64,000 nucleotides of DNA from assembly GCA_950097015.1 (NCBI GenBank), contig CATNEN010000001.1, positions 13,227,501 through 13,291,500 of the forward strand. The letters are read 5' to 3'. The notes beneath the pieces were generated by a model. That model was not told the DNA's origin. It saw nothing but the letters and a program-made list of their open reading frames with translations, and searched no databases. Shown here piece after piece: positions 49,851 through 63,304 of this stretch. Origin of the DNA: Macrostomum hystrix (Eukaryota; Platyhelminthes; Macrostomidae). The translations under genes and the position numbers were made by a program. Each line of letters starts with the position of its first letter. Position 1 is the first letter of the stretch.

Positions 49851-50250
49851 TGACCGTGGAGCAGCCAGGTGCTCGAACCAATGCTCAAACCGACAGCTCG
49901 GCGATGATGGTGTGCCTGACTGTCACGGACTCTGGAAGAAATCTGCAGTTCAAGGTGGACACCGGTGCGGACGTCAAGGTGATCCCTCTGAGACGGCTGA
50001 TCCAGCTCGCCTCTGCAGCATCGATTGAGCCGCAATCCTGGACTCTGACAACGTACAACAAGCAGCTGCTGGACGTGGTCGGCATCACGTACTTGACTGT
50101 GTCTTCGCCCTGCCGGAAGAATGCCCGACTTCAGTTTGTTGTTGTCGGCGAGAACTCCACGCCCATCATCGGCTGGAAGTCAGCGATTGAGGAGCTGCAG
50201 CTGGTCAAGTTCTCGTTGCAGCAGAGTCCAAGCAGCATCAGCAAGGTGAG
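49851..50250 (+). pseudogene. gypsy protease fragment
   Basis: The frame holds the aspartic protease active-site motif FKVDTGADVKVIP near 49950-49990 and a downstream hydrophobic flap region (FVVVGENSTPIIG). The frame then breaks at about 50250, where the reverse transcriptase should begin. Confidence 0.82.
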
Positions 50251-50253
50251 CAT

Positions 50254-52000
50254 ACGCGCATACTTGAGGCATACGCGCAGATTGAGAAGGAGCTCCTGGC
50301 TATTGTGTACGGCTGCAAGAAATTTCACCGCTGCCTCTGGGGCCGCACTGTCAATGTCCAGAGTGACCATAAGCCACTGGAGTCCATCTTAAAGAAGCAG
50401 CTCTGTGACACCACGCCGCGCATCCAGCGCTTGCTGCTGCAGCTGCAGCCCTACGACATTCGTGTGAAGTACACGCCAGGAAAGGAGCTGTACGTCGCAG
50501 ACACGCTAAGCCGAGCTCACGGAAAGACGGACAGCCTGACGCTTCTGCTGGAGGAAGCTTTGGACGGACAAGTGCTAGCTGTGGAGCGATGCTTCAGTGG
50601 AGACCGCGAGATTCTGACAATGATCAAGAAGGCCACGGCTGCAGACCAGACGAGCCAGCGTCTGCAGGAGGTCATTCAAGCCGGATGGCCCGAGCATCGA
50701 AACCGACTACCTGACGATTTGAAAGTATTTTGGAATCTTCGCCATGATCCGACTTTCGTCTCAGGACTCCTGTGCCTGAAGGACCGCATCTACGTGCCAG
50801 CCGGGAGCGCCAGAAGCTCGATCCTAAGAATTTTGCACGCCGGACACCCTGGAATCGTCAAGATGGACCTGAAAGCCAAAGATTATTTTTACTGGCCAGG
50901 AATGCGCACCTGCATCGAGCGAACTGTCAGCCAGTGCGAGGCCTGCCAGCGCAACGTGAAGGCCCAGTCAAAGGAGACTTTGATGACCGTTGAAATGCCC
51001 GAGTTTCCGTTCCAAGTCTGCTCGACCGACTTGTTCGAGTTCCGTGGTGCTGCGCACCTGGTGTACGTAGACGCCTTCAGCCACTGGATGAGCATCACCC
51101 GCCTGCGGTCGACAACAAGCCTGGCAATAGTTCAGGTGCTCCAAGACCATTTCCAGAACTTTGGAGTGCAGAGAAGCTCATCAGTGACAACGGGCCGCAG
51201 TTCACCGCAGGAGAGTTCCGCCAGTTCATGACCAGATTTCAAGTGGAGCACCGCACATCGAGTCCGGCCTACCCGCAGTCCAACGGCAAAGCAGAGCGAT
51301 ATGTGCAGACTGCCAAGAATATGATGAAGAAGTGCCAGCAGACTGGACAGAGCCTGGCACTGGCCCTTTTGCACTATCGCAACACGCCGGTCGGCAGCGG
51401 CTTCCCCAGCCCAGCGGAAATGGCGTTTGGCCGGAAACTGCGGTGCGACCTGCCGACAACGGTGCAAGATCTGCGGCCTCGGGAGACCTACGTGCATGCC
51501 AGCATCGAAGCATTCCAGAAGGAGCGGACCCGGGCAGCTCAGCTCTACAACCGTGGTGCGCGCGCACTTCGACGCTTGGAGGTCGGCGAGCCGGTCTGGC
51601 TTCAGTGCGATCGTCGGAACTGGGTGGCTGCCGAGGTCGACAGCGAGGTGGACGGCAGCCCGCGGTCGTACTGGCTTCGCACGGAGTCGGGCCAGCTGCT
51701 CAGGCGCAACCGGCGGTTTATCGGGTCACGTGAGATCGGCGTGCCATTCCATGAAAGCTACCCAGTGGCAGTGGCTGATGAGGATGTCAATCAGTCGGAG
51801 GCGGACGACCAGCAGGCATCCGTGCAACCGGCCGTGCAACCGGCCGTGCAACCGGCGACAGAGCAGCCTGCAGAGCCAGTGCAGCCAGCTGAGCAGCCGA
51901 CATCTGTGCAACCGTGCTCAAGCTCGGACGACTCTGGGTTCCGGACCAAGCGAGGTCGGCTTGTCCATCAGCCGCAGAGGTACCAGGCCTCGTGGTGAAC
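50254..52000 (+). pseudogene. gypsy RNase H and integrase fragment with frameshift
   Basis: RNase H begins part way through (EKELLAIVYGCKKFH, then SDHKPLESIL), so its first catalytic Asp is lost with the reverse transcriptase. Integrase follows, with the HHCC zinc-binding region (LHAGHPG ... YWPGM ... CEACQ, 50830-50955), the first catalytic Asp (STDLFEF), and after a one-base frameshift at about 51165 the second Asp (ISDNGPQF) and the Glu (NGKAERYVQ). The C-terminal part (EPVWLQCDRRNWVAAEV) resembles the GPY/F-type module of gypsy integrases. A Pro/Gln repeat (VQPA) ends the frame. Confidence 0.85.
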
Positions 52001-52308
52001 TTTTGAGTGAAAACTGACTGTTGGCTGAATTTAAATGAACTGGAAGCTCTTTTTAAGTTCCTATAATTTTGGTGAAAGGAGGTATGGCAGAAGTTGATGT
52101 GTTGTCTTTGCTGCTCAAGCGAGCGATTTAACAAACGGTCTAAAATGATATTTTTCAACGTTAATATTGTATTGTTCCATATGATCGTAAAATATTTCAA
52201 TGTTTTTCTTTTTTCCCATTCAACTGTTTTCGTGCGACTCCATTCGTGCTACTCTATTCGTTCTACTATATTCGTGCCATTATATTCGTACTTTTCAATG
52301 TAAGGAGG

Positions 52309-52434
52309 TGTTGTGTAATGATCGATGCTGGCTAGCCGACGTGCAGTCTTTCTCTTTCTCTCTCAGTGCACCTGCCCCCCACACTTTAAGCGGTTCGTAG
52401 CTCGCACACACTCGCCTTGACTTCTAACATAACA
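52309..52434 (+). repeat. Possible 3' LTR of the gypsy relic
   Basis: Follows a purine-rich AAGGAGG. It begins TGTTGTG and ends ATAACA, so the ends carry the TGTT/AACA inverted termini expected of LTRs. At 126 bp it is short, and no matching 5' copy exists in the window, so the assignment is tentative. Confidence 0.4.
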
Positions 52435-52715
52435 GTAAGTGTGTAGTTATTATTGTCGACCCAAAAGCCAAGGAGTTAAAATGAAAAGCTAAAACTTAAA
52501 AATGTTTAATTGTCCACTTTAACTATAATAAACTTGCTCGAGTGTCTTCCAAGAGCGGTTCAAGTGGAAATTAATATTTTTTTAATTCCAAAAAGGTAAT
52601 TAAACTCGTAAAATGCTTAGACTAGATTGGTAAAGAAAAGCAAGCATAAAAGGATTAACAAAAATGCTCTTGATGAAATTGCTGCTGCAGCATGAAGCAC
52701 TTGTCTATAATTGAT
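52435..52715. other. Spacer before the large satellite
   Basis: AT-rich unique sequence with no supported feature. Confidence 0.35.
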
Positions 52716-55700
52716 CTGAGGTCTGTCTCCATGGGATCTGAGGTGTCTCCATGGGATCTGAGGTGTCTCCATGGGAACTAAGGTCTGTCTCCATGGGATC
52801 TGAGGTCTGTCTCCATGGGATCTGAGGTGTCTCCATGGGATCTGAGGTGTCTCCATGGGAACTGAGGTCTGTCTCCATGGGATCTGAGGTGTCTCCATGG
52901 GATCTGAGGTGTCTCCATGGGATCTGAGGTGTCTCCATGGGATCTGAGGTGTCTCCATGGGATCTGAGGTGTCTCCATGGGATCTGAGGTGTCTCCATGG
53001 GATCTGAGGTGTCTCCATGGGATCTGAGGTGTCTCCATGGGATCTGAGGTGTCTCCATGGGATCTGAGGTGTCTCCATGGGATCTGAGGTGTCTCCATGG
53101 GATCTGAGGTGTCTCCATGGGATCTGAGGTGTCTCCATGGGATCTGAGGTGTCTCCATGGGATCTGAGGTGTCTCCATGGGATCTGAGGTGTCTCCATGG
53201 GAACTGAGGTCTGTCTCCATGGGATCTGAGGTGTCTCCATGGGATCTGAGGTGTCTCCATGGGATCTGAGGTGTCTCCATGGGATCTGAGGTGTCTCCAT
53301 GGGATCTGAGGTGTCTCCATGGGATCTGAGGTGTCTCCATAGGATCTGAGATGTCTCCATAGGATCTGAGGTGTCTGTATGGGATCTGAGGTGTCTGTAT
53401 GGGATCTGAGGTCTGTCTCCATGGGATCTGAGGTGTCTCCATAGGATCTGAGGTGTCTGTATGGGATCTGAGGTGTCTGTATGGGATCTGAGGTGTCTCC
53501 ATGGGATCTGAGGTGTCTCCATAGGATCTGAGGTGTCTCCATAGGATCTGAGGTGTCTGTATGGGATCTGAGGTCTGTCTCCATGGGATCTGAGGTGTCT
53601 CCATGGGATCTGAGGTGTCTCCATGGGATCTGAGGTGTCTCCATGGGATCTGAGGTGTCTCCATGGGATCTGAGGTGTCTCCATGGGATCTGAGGTGTCT
53701 CCATGGGATCTGAGGTGTCTCCATGGGATCTGAGGTGTCTCCATGGGATCTGAGGTGTCTCCATGGGATCTGAGGTGTCTCCATGGGATCTGAGGTGTCT
53801 CCATAGGATCTGAGGTGTCTGTATGGGATCTGAGATGTCTCCATAGGATCTGAGGTGTCTGTATGGGATCTGAGGTCTGTCTCCATGGGATCTGAGGTGT
53901 CTCCATAGGATCTGAGGTGTCTGTATGGGATCTGAGGTGTCTGTATGGGATCTGAGGTGTCTCCATGGGATCTGAGGTGTCTCCATAGGACCTGAGGTGC
54001 CTCCATGCATGGGATCTGAGGTGTCTCCATGGGATCTGAGGTGTCTCCATGGGATCTGAGGTGTCTCCATGGGATCTGAGGTGTCTCCATGGGATCTGAG
54101 GTGTCTCCATGGGATCTGAGGTGTCTCCATGGGATCTGAGGTGTCTCCATGGGATCTGAGGTGTCTCCATGGGATCTGAGGTGTCTCCATGGGATCTGAG
54201 GTGTCTCCATGGGATCTGAGGTGTCTCCATGGGATCTGAGGTGTCTGTATGGGATCTGAGGTGTGTCTCCATGGGATCTGAGGTGTCTCCATAGGATCTG
54301 AGGTGTCTGTATGGGATCTGAGGTGTCTGTATGGGATCTGAGGTGTCTCCATGGGATCTGAGGTGTCTCCATAGGATCTGAGGTGTCTCCATAGGATCTG
54401 AGGTGTCTGTATGGGATCTGAGGTCTGTCTCCATGGGATCTGAGGTGTCTCCATGGGATCTGAGGTCTGTCTCCATGGGATCTGAGGTGTCTCCATGGGA
54501 TCTGAGGTCTGTCTCCATGGGATCTGAGGTGTCTCCATGGGACCTGAGGTGTCTCCATGGGATCTGAGGTGTCTCCATGGGATCTGAGGTGTCTCCATAG
54601 GATCTGAGGTGTCTGTATGGGATCTGAGATGTCTCCATAGGATCTGAGGTGTCTGTATGGGATCTGAGGTCTGTCTCCATGGGATCTGAGGTGTCTCCAT
54701 GGGAACTGAGGTCTGTCTCCATGGGATCTGAGGTGTCTCCATGGGATCTGAGGTGTCTCCATGGGATCTGAGGTGTCTCCATGGGATCTGAGGTGTCTCC
54801 ATGGGATCTGAGGTGTCTCCATGGGATCTGAGATGTCTCCATAGGATCTGAGGTGTCTTTATGGGATCTGAGGTGTCTGTATGGGATCTGAGGTCTGTCT
54901 CCATGGGATCTGAGGTGTCTCCATAGGATCTGAGGTGTCTGTATGGGATCTGAGGTGTCTGTATGGGATCTGAGGTCTGTCTCCATGGGATCTGAGGTGT
55001 CTCCATGGGATCTGAGGTGTCTCCATGGGATCTGAGGTGTCTCCATGGGATCTGAGGTGTCTCAATGGGATCTGAGGTGTCTCCATGGGATCGGAGGTGC
55101 CTCCATGGGACCTGAGGTGCCTCCATGCATGGGATCTGAGGTGTCTCCATGGGACCTGAGGTGCCTCCATGCATGGGATCTGAGGTGTCTCCATGGGATC
55201 TGAGGTGTCTCCATGGGATCTGAGGTGTCTCCATGGGATCTGAGGTGTCTCCATGGGATCTGAGGTGTCTCCATGGGATCTGAGGTGTCTCCATGGGATC
55301 TGAGGTGTCTCCATGGGATCTGAGGTGTCTCCATGGGATCTGAGGTGTCTCCATGGGATCTGAGGTGTCTCCATGGGAACTGAGGTCTGTCTCCATGGGA
55401 TCTGAGGTGTCTGTATGGGATCTGAGGTGTCTCCATGGGATCTGAGGTGTCTGTATGGGATCTGAGGTGTGTCTCCATGGGATCTGAGGTGTCTGTATGG
55501 GATCTGAGGTGTGTCTCCATGGGATCTGAGGTGTCTCCATGGGATCTGAGATGTCTCCATGGGATCTGAGGTGTCTCCATGGGATCTGAGGTGTCTCCAT
55601 GGGATCTGAGGTGTCTCCATGGGATCTGAGGTGTCTCCATGGGATCTGAGGTGTCTCCATGGGAACTGAGGTCTGTCTCCATGGGATCTGAGGTGTCTCC

Positions 55701-58700
55701 ATGGGATCTGAGGTGTCTCCATGGGATCTGAGGTGTCTCCATGGGATCTGAGGTGTCTCCATGGGATCTGAGGTGTCTCCATGGGATCTGAGGTGTCTCC
55801 ATGGGAACTGAGGTCTGTCTCCATGGGATCTGAGGTGTCTCCATGGGATCTGAGGTGTCTCCATGGGATCTGAGGTGTCTCCATGGGATCTGAGGTGTCT
55901 CCATGGGAACTAAGGTCTGTCTCCATGGGATCTGAGGTCTGTCTCCATGGGATCTGAGGTGTCTCCATGGGATCTGAGGTGTCTCCATGGGAACTGAGGT
56001 CTGTCTCCATGGGATCTTAGGTGTCTCCATGGGATCTGAGGTGTCTCCATGGGATCTGAGGTGTCTCCATGGGATCTGAGGTGTCTCCATGGGATCTGAG
56101 GTGTCTCCATGGGATCTGAGGTGTCTCCATGGGATCTGAGGTGTCTCCATGGGATCTGAGGTGTCTCCATGGGATCTGAGGTGTCTCCATGGGATCTGAG
56201 GTGTCTCCATGGGATCTGAGGTGTCTCCATGGGATCTGAGGTGTCTCCATGGGATCTGAGGTGTCTCCATGGGATCTGAGGTGTCTCCATGGGATCTGAG
56301 GTGTCTCCATGGGATCTGAGGTGTCTCCATGGGATCTGAGGTGTCTCCATGGGATCTGAGGTGTCTCCATGGGATCTGAGGTGTCTCCATGGGATCTGAG
56401 GTGTCTCCATGGGATCTGAGGTGTCTCCATGGGATCTGAGGTGTCTCCATAGGATCTGAGGTGTCTGTATGGGATCTGAGATGTCTCCATAGGATCTGAG
56501 GTGTCTGTATGGGATCTGAGGTCTGTCTCCATGGGATCTGAGGTGTCTCCATAGGATCTGAGGTGTCTGTATGGGATCTGAGGTGTCTGTATGGGATCTG
56601 AGGTGTCTCCATGGGATCTGAGGTGTCTCCATAGGACCTGAGGTGCCTCCATGCATGGGATCTGAGGTGTCTCCATGGGATCTGAGGTGTCTCCATGGGA
56701 TCTGAGGTGTCTCCATGGGATCTGAGGTGTCTCCATGGGATCTGAGGTGTCTCCATGGGATCTGAGGTGTCTCCATGGGATCTGAGGTGTCTCCATGGGA
56801 TCTGAGGTGTCTCCATGGGATCTGAGGTGTCTCCATGGGATCTGAGGTGTCTCCATGGGATCTGAGGTGTCTCCATGGGATCTGAGGTGTCTCCATGGGA
56901 TCTGAGGTGTCTGTATGGGATCTGAGGTGTGTCTCCATGGGATCTGAGGTGTCTCCATAGGATCTGAGGTGTCTGTATGGGATCTGAGGTGTCTGTATGG
57001 GATCTGAGGTGTCTCCATGGGATCTGAGGTGTCTCCATAGGATCTGAGGTGTCTCCATAGGATCTGAGGTGTCTGTATGGGATCTGAGGTGTCTCCATGG
57101 GATCTGAGGTGTCTCCATGGGATCTGAGGTGTCTCCATGGGATCTGAGGTGTCTCCATGGGATCTGAGGTGTCTCCATAGGATCTGAGATGTCTCCATAG
57201 GATCTGAGGTGTCTGTATGGGATCTGAGGTGTCTGTATGGGATCTGAGGTCTGTCTCCATGGGATCTGAGGTGTCTCCATAGGATCTGAGGTGTCTGTAT
57301 GGGATCTGAGGTGTCTGTATGGGATCTGAGGTGTCTCCATGGGATCTGAGGTGTCTCCATAGGATCTGAGGTGTCTCCATAGGATCTGAGGTGTCTGTAT
57401 GGGATCTGAGGTCTGTCTCCATGGGATCTGAGGTGTCTCCATGGGATCTGAGGTGTCTCCATGGGATCTGAGGTGTCTCCATGGGATCTGAGGTGTCTCC
57501 ATGGGATCTGAGGTGTCTCCATGGGATCTGAGGTGTCTCCATGGGATCTGAGGTGTCTCCATGGGATCTGAGGTGTCTCCATGGGATCTGAGGTGTCTCC
57601 ATGGGATCTGAGGTGTCTCCATGGGATCTGAGGTGTCTCCATAGGATCTGAGGTGTCTGTATGGGATCTGAGATGTCTCCATAGGATCTGAGGTGTCTGT
57701 ATGGGATCTGAGGTCTGTCTCCATGGGATCTGAGGTGTCTCCATAGGATCTGAGGTGTCTGTATGGGATCTGAGGTGTCTGTATGGGATCTGAGGTGTCT
57801 CCATGGGATCTGAGGTGTCTCCATAGGACCTGAGGTGCCTCCATGCATGGGATCTGAGGTGTCTCCATGGGATCTGAGGTGTCTCCATGGGATCTGAGGT
57901 GTCTCCATGGGATCTGAGGTGTCTCCATGGGATCTGAGGTGTCTCCATGGGATCTGAGGTGTCTGTATGGGATCTGAGGTGTGTCTCCATGGGATCTGAG
58001 GTGTCTCCATAGGATCTGAGGTGTCTGTATGGGATCTGAGGTGTCTGTATGGGATCTGAGGTGTCTCCATGGGATCTGAGGTGTCTCCATAGGATCTGAG
58101 GTGTCTCCATAGGATCTGAGGTGTCTGTATGGGATCTGAGGTCTGTCTCCATGGGATCTGAGGTGTCTCCATGGGATCTGAGGTCTGTCTCCATGGGATC
58201 TGAGGTGTCTCCATGGGATCTGAGGTCTGTCTCCATGGGATCTGAGGTGTCTCCATGGGACCTGAGGTGTCTGTATGGGATCTGAGGTGTCTCCATGGGA
58301 TCTGAGGTGTCTCCATAGGATCTGAGGTGTCTGTATGGGATCTGAGATGTCTCCATAGGATCTGAGGTGTCTGTATGGGATCTGAGGTCTGTCTCCATGG
58401 GATCTGAGGTGTCTCCATGGGATCTGAGGTGTCTCCATGGGATCTGAGGTGTCTCCATGGGATCTGAGGTGTCTCCATGGGATCTGAGGTGTCTCCATGG
58501 GATCTGAGGTGTCTCCATGGGATCTGAGGTGTCTCCATGGGATCTGAGATGTCTCCATAGGATCTGAGGTGTCTTTATGGGATCTGAGGTGTCTGTATGG
58601 GATCTGAGGTCTGTCTCCATGGGATCTGAGGTGTCTCCATAGGATCTGAGGTGTCTGTATGGGATCTGAGGTGTCTGTATGGGATCTGAGGTCTGTCTCC

Positions 58701-61700
58701 ATGGGATCTGAGGTGTCTCCATGGGATCTGAGGTGTCTCCATGGGATCTGAGGTGTCTCCATGGGATCTGAGGTGTCTCCATGGGATCTGAGGTGTCTCC
58801 ATGGGATCGGAGGTGTCTCCATGGGATCTGAGGTGTGTCTCCATGGGATCTGAGGTGTCTGTATGGGATCTGAGGTGTCTCCATGGGATCTGAGGTGTCT
58901 GTATGGGATCTGAGGTGTGTCTCCATGGGATCTGAGGTGTCTGTATGGGATCTGAGGTGTGTCTCCATGGGATCTGAGGTGTCTCCATGGGATCTGAGAT
59001 GTCTCCATGGGATCTGAGGTGTCTCCATGGGATCTGAGGTGTCTCCATGGGATCTGAGGTGTCTCCATGGGATCTGAGGTGTCTCCATGGGATCTGAGGT
59101 GTCTCCATGGGAACTGAGGTCTGTCTCCATGGGATCTGAGGTGTCTCCATGGGATCTGAGGTGTCTCCATGGGATCTGAGGTGTCTCCATGGGATCTGAG
59201 GTGTCTCCATGGGATCTGAGGTGTCTCCATGGGATCTGAGGTGTCTCCATGGGAACTGAGGTCTGTCTCCATGGGATCTGAGGTGTCTCCATGGGATCTG
59301 AGGTGTCTCCATGGGATCTGAGGTGTCTCCATGGGATCTGAGGTGTCTCCATGGGAACTAAGGTCTGTCTCCATGGGATCTGAGGTGTCTCCATGGGATC
59401 TGAGGTGTCTCCATGGGATCTGAGGTGTCTCCATGGGATCTGAGGTGTCTCCATGGGATCTGAGGTGTCTCCATGGGATCTGAGGTGTCTCCATGGGAAC
59501 TGAGGTCTGTCTCCATGGGATCTGAGGTGTCTCCATGGGATCTGAGGTGTCTCCATGGGATCTGAGGTGTCTCCATGGGATCTGAGGTGTCTCCATGGGA
59601 TCTGAGGTGTCTCCATGGGATCTGAGGTGTCTCCATGGGATCTGAGGTGTCTCCATGGGATCTGAGGTGTCTCCATGGGATCTGAGGTGTCTCCATGGGA
59701 TCTGAGGTGTCTCCATGGGATCTGAGGTGTCTCCATGGGATCTGAGGTGTCTCCATGGGATCTGAGGTGTCTCCATGGGAACTGAGGTCTGTCTCCATGG
59801 GATCTGAGGTGTCTCCATGGGATCTGAGGTGTCTCCATGGGATCTGAGGTGTCTCCATGGGATCTGAGGTGTCTCCATGGGATCTGAGGTGTCTCCATGG
59901 GATCTGAGGTGTCTCCATGGGATCTGAGGTGTCTCCATAGGATCTGAGATGTCTCCATAGGATCTGAGGTGTCTGTATGGGATCTGAGGTGTCTGTATGG
60001 GATCTGAGGTCTGTCTCCATGGGATCTGAGGTGTCTCCATAGGATCTGAGGTGTCTGTATGGGATCTGAGGTGTCTGTATGGGATCTGAGGTGTCTCCAT
60101 GGGATCTGAGGTGTCTCCATAGGATCTGAGGTGTCTCCATAGGATCTGAGGTGTCTGTATGGGATCTGAGGTCTGTCTCCATGGAATCTGAGGTGTCTCC
60201 ATGGGATCTGAGGTGTCTCCATGGGATCTGAGGTGTCTCCATGGGATCTGAGGTGTCTCCATGGGATCTGAGGTGTCTCCATGGGATCTGAGGTGTCTCC
60301 ATGGGATCTGAGGTGTCTCCATGGGACCTGAGGTGTCTGTATGGGATCTGAGGTGTCTCCATGGGATCTGAGGTGTCTCCATAGGATCTGAGGTGTCTGT
60401 ATGGGATCTGAGATGTCTCCATAGGATCTGAGGTGTCTGTATGGGATCTGAGGTCTGTCTCCATGGGATCTGAGGTGTCTCCATGGGATCTGAGGTGTCT
60501 CCATGGGATCTGAGGTGTCTCCATGGGATCTGAGGTGTCTCCATGGGATCTGAGGTGTCTCCATGGGATCTGAGGTGTCTCCATGGGATCTGAGGTGTCT
60601 CCATGGGATCTGAGATGTCTCCATAGGATCTGAGGTGTCTTTATGGGATCTGAGGTGTCTGTATGGGATCTGAGGTCTGTCTCCATGGGATCTGAGGTGT
60701 CTCCATAGGATCTGAGGTGTCTGTATGGGATCTGAGGTGTCTGTATGGGATCTGAGGTCTGTCTCCATGGGATCTGAGGTGTCTCCATGGGATCTGAGGT
60801 GTCTCCATGGGATCTGAGGTGTCTCCATGGGATCTGAGGTGTCTCCATGGGATCTGAGGTGTCTCCATGGGATCGGAGGTGTCTCCATGGGATCTGAGGT
60901 GTGTCTCCATGGGATCTGAGGTGTCTGTATGGGATCTGAGGTGTCTCCATGGGATCTGAGGTGTCTGTATGGGATCTGAGGTGTGTCTCCATGGGATCTG
61001 AGGTGTCTGTATGGGATCTGAGGTGTGTCTCCATGGGATCTGAGGTGTCTCCATGGGATCTGAGATGTCTCCATGGGATCTGAGGTGTCTCCATGGGATC
61101 TGAGGTGTCTCCATGGGATCTGAGGTGTCTCCATGGGATCTGAGGTGTCTCCATGGGATCTGAGGTGTCTCCATGGGAACTGAGGTCTGTCTCCATGGGA
61201 TCTGAGGTGTCTCCATGGGATCTGAGGTGTCTCCATGGGATCTGAGGTGTCTCCATGGGATCTGAGGTGTCTCCATGGGATCTGAGGTGTCTCCATGGGA
61301 TCTGAGGTGTCTCCATGGGAACTGAGGTCTGTCTCCATGGGATCTGAGGTGTCTCCATGGGATCTGAGGTGTCTCCATGGGATCTGAGGTGTCTCCATGG
61401 GATCTGAGGTGTCTCCATGGGAACTAAGGTCTGTCTCCATGGGATCTGAGGTGTCTCCATGGGATCTGAGGTGTCTCCATGGGATCTGAGGTGTCTCCAT
61501 GGGATCTGAGGTGTCTCCATGGGATCTGAGGTGTCTCCATGGGATCTGAGGTGTCTCCATGGGAACTGAGGTCTGTCTCCATGGGATCTGAGGTGTCTCC
61601 ATGGGATCTGAGGTGTCTCCATGGGATCTGAGGTGTCTCCATGGGATCTGAGGTGTCTCCATGGGATCTGAGGTGTCTCCATGGGATCTGAGGTGTCTCC

Positions 61701-63304
61701 ATGGGATCTGAGGTGTCTCCATGGGATCTGAGGTGTCTCCATGGGATCTGAGGTGTCTCCATGGGATCTGAGGTGTCTCCATGGGATCTGAGGTGTCTCC
61801 ATGGGATCTGAGGTGTCTCCATGGGATCTGAGGTGTCTCCATGGGAACTGAGGTCTGTCTCCATGGGATCTGAGGTGTCTCCATGGGATCTGAGGTGTCT
61901 CCATGGGATCTGAGGTGTCTCCATGGGATCTGAGGTGTCTCCATGGGATCTGAGGTGTCTCCATGGGATCTGAGGTGTCTCCATGGGATCTGAGGTGTCT
62001 CCATAGGATCTGAGATGTCTCCATAGGATCTGAGGTGTCTGTATGGGATCTGAGGTGTCTGTATGGGATCTGAGGTGTCTCCATGGGATCTGAGGTGTCT
62101 CCATGGGATCTGAGGTGTCTCCATAGGATCTGAGGTGTCTGTATGGGATCTGAGATGTCTCCATAGGATCTGAGGTGTCTCCATAGGATCTGAGGTGTCT
62201 CCATAGGATCTGAGGTGTCTCCATGGGAACTGAGGTCTGTCTCCATGGGATCTGAGGTGTCTCCATGGGATCTGAGGTGTCTCCATGGGATCTGAGGTGT
62301 CTCCATGGGATCTGAGGTGTCTCCATGGGATCTGAGGTGTCTGTATGGGATCTGAGATGTCTCCATAGGATCTGAGGTGTCTTTATGGGATCTGAGGTGT
62401 CTCCATGGGATCTGAGGTGTCTCCATGGGATCTGAGGTGTCTCCATGGGATCTGAGGTGTCTCCATGGGATCTGAGGTGTCTGTATGGGATCTGAGGTCT
62501 GTCTCCATGGGATCTGAGGTGTCTCCATGGGATCTGAGGTGTCTCCATGGGATCTGAGGTGTCTCCATGGGATCTGAGGTGTCTCCATGGGATCTGAGGT
62601 GTCTCCATGGGATCGGAGGTGCCTCCATGGGACCTGAGGTGCCTCCATGCATGGGATCTGAGGTGTCTCCATGGGATCTGAGGTGTCTCCATGGGATCTG
62701 AGGTGTCTCCATGGGATCTGAGGTGTCTCCATGGGATCTGAGGTGTCTCCATGGGATCTGAGGTGTCTCCATGGGATCTGAGGTGTCTCCATGGGATCTG
62801 AGGTGTCTCCATGGGATCTGAGGTGTCTCCATGGGATCTGAGGTGTCTCCATGGGATCTGAGGTGTGTCTCCATGGGATCTGAGGTGTCTGTATGGGATC
62901 TGAGGTGTCTCCATGGGATCTGAGGTGTCTGTATGGGATCTGAGGTGTGTCTCCATGGGATCTGAGGTGTCTGTATGGGATCTGAGGTGTGTCTCCATGG
63001 GATCTGAGGTGTCTCCATGGGATCTGAGGTGTCTCCATGGGATCTTAGGTGTCTCCATGGGATCTGAGGTGTCTCCATGGGATCTGAGGTGTCTCCATGG
63101 GATCTGAGGTGTCTCCATGGGATCTGAGGTCTGTCTCCATGGGATCTGAGGTGTCTCCATGGGATCTGAGGTGTCTCCATGGGATCTTAGGTGTCTCCAT
63201 GGGATCTGAGGTGTCTCCATGGGATCTGAGGTGTCTCCATGGGATCTGAGGTGTCTCCATGGGACCTGAGGTGTCTCCATGGGATCTGAGGTGTCTCCAT
63301 GAGG
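52716..63304. repeat. 20-bp satellite array of 10.6 kb, about 520 units
   Basis: The main unit is CCATGGGATCTGAGGTGTCT. Variants are GTATGGG, CCATAGG, a 22-bp form with GGTCTGTCT, GGGAACTGAGG, and CCATGCATGGG. Variant order shows large internal duplications: 58.26-60.0 kb matches 60.33-62.06 kb at an offset of exactly 2066 bp, and 52.77 kb matches 55.91 kb at 3132 bp. The minus strand has no stops in any frame, so false frames up to 2089 codons (repeat RHLRSHGDTSDPMETPQIPW) appear. The right end decays into GGGATCTG-bearing unique sequence at 63300-63380. Confidence 0.97.

Larger units (their letters stand above)
49500..52434 (+). mobile_element. Defective Ty3/gypsy-type LTR retrotransposon
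   Basis: In order: gag C-terminus with a zinc knuckle, protease, RNase H, integrase, a C-terminal pol tail, and a possible short 3' LTR. The 5' LTR, most of gag and the reverse-transcriptase core are absent. The gene order is that of Ty3/gypsy (integrase last). Frameshifts in gag and integrase confirm that it is inactive. Confidence 0.88.

Noticed and set aside
52617-63280. Minus-strand open frames of 245-2089 codons encoding a 20-residue repeat
   Set aside because: They arise because a 20-bp unit without stops reads open in all three frames. The same peptide appears in every frame and there is no unique flanking coding sequence.
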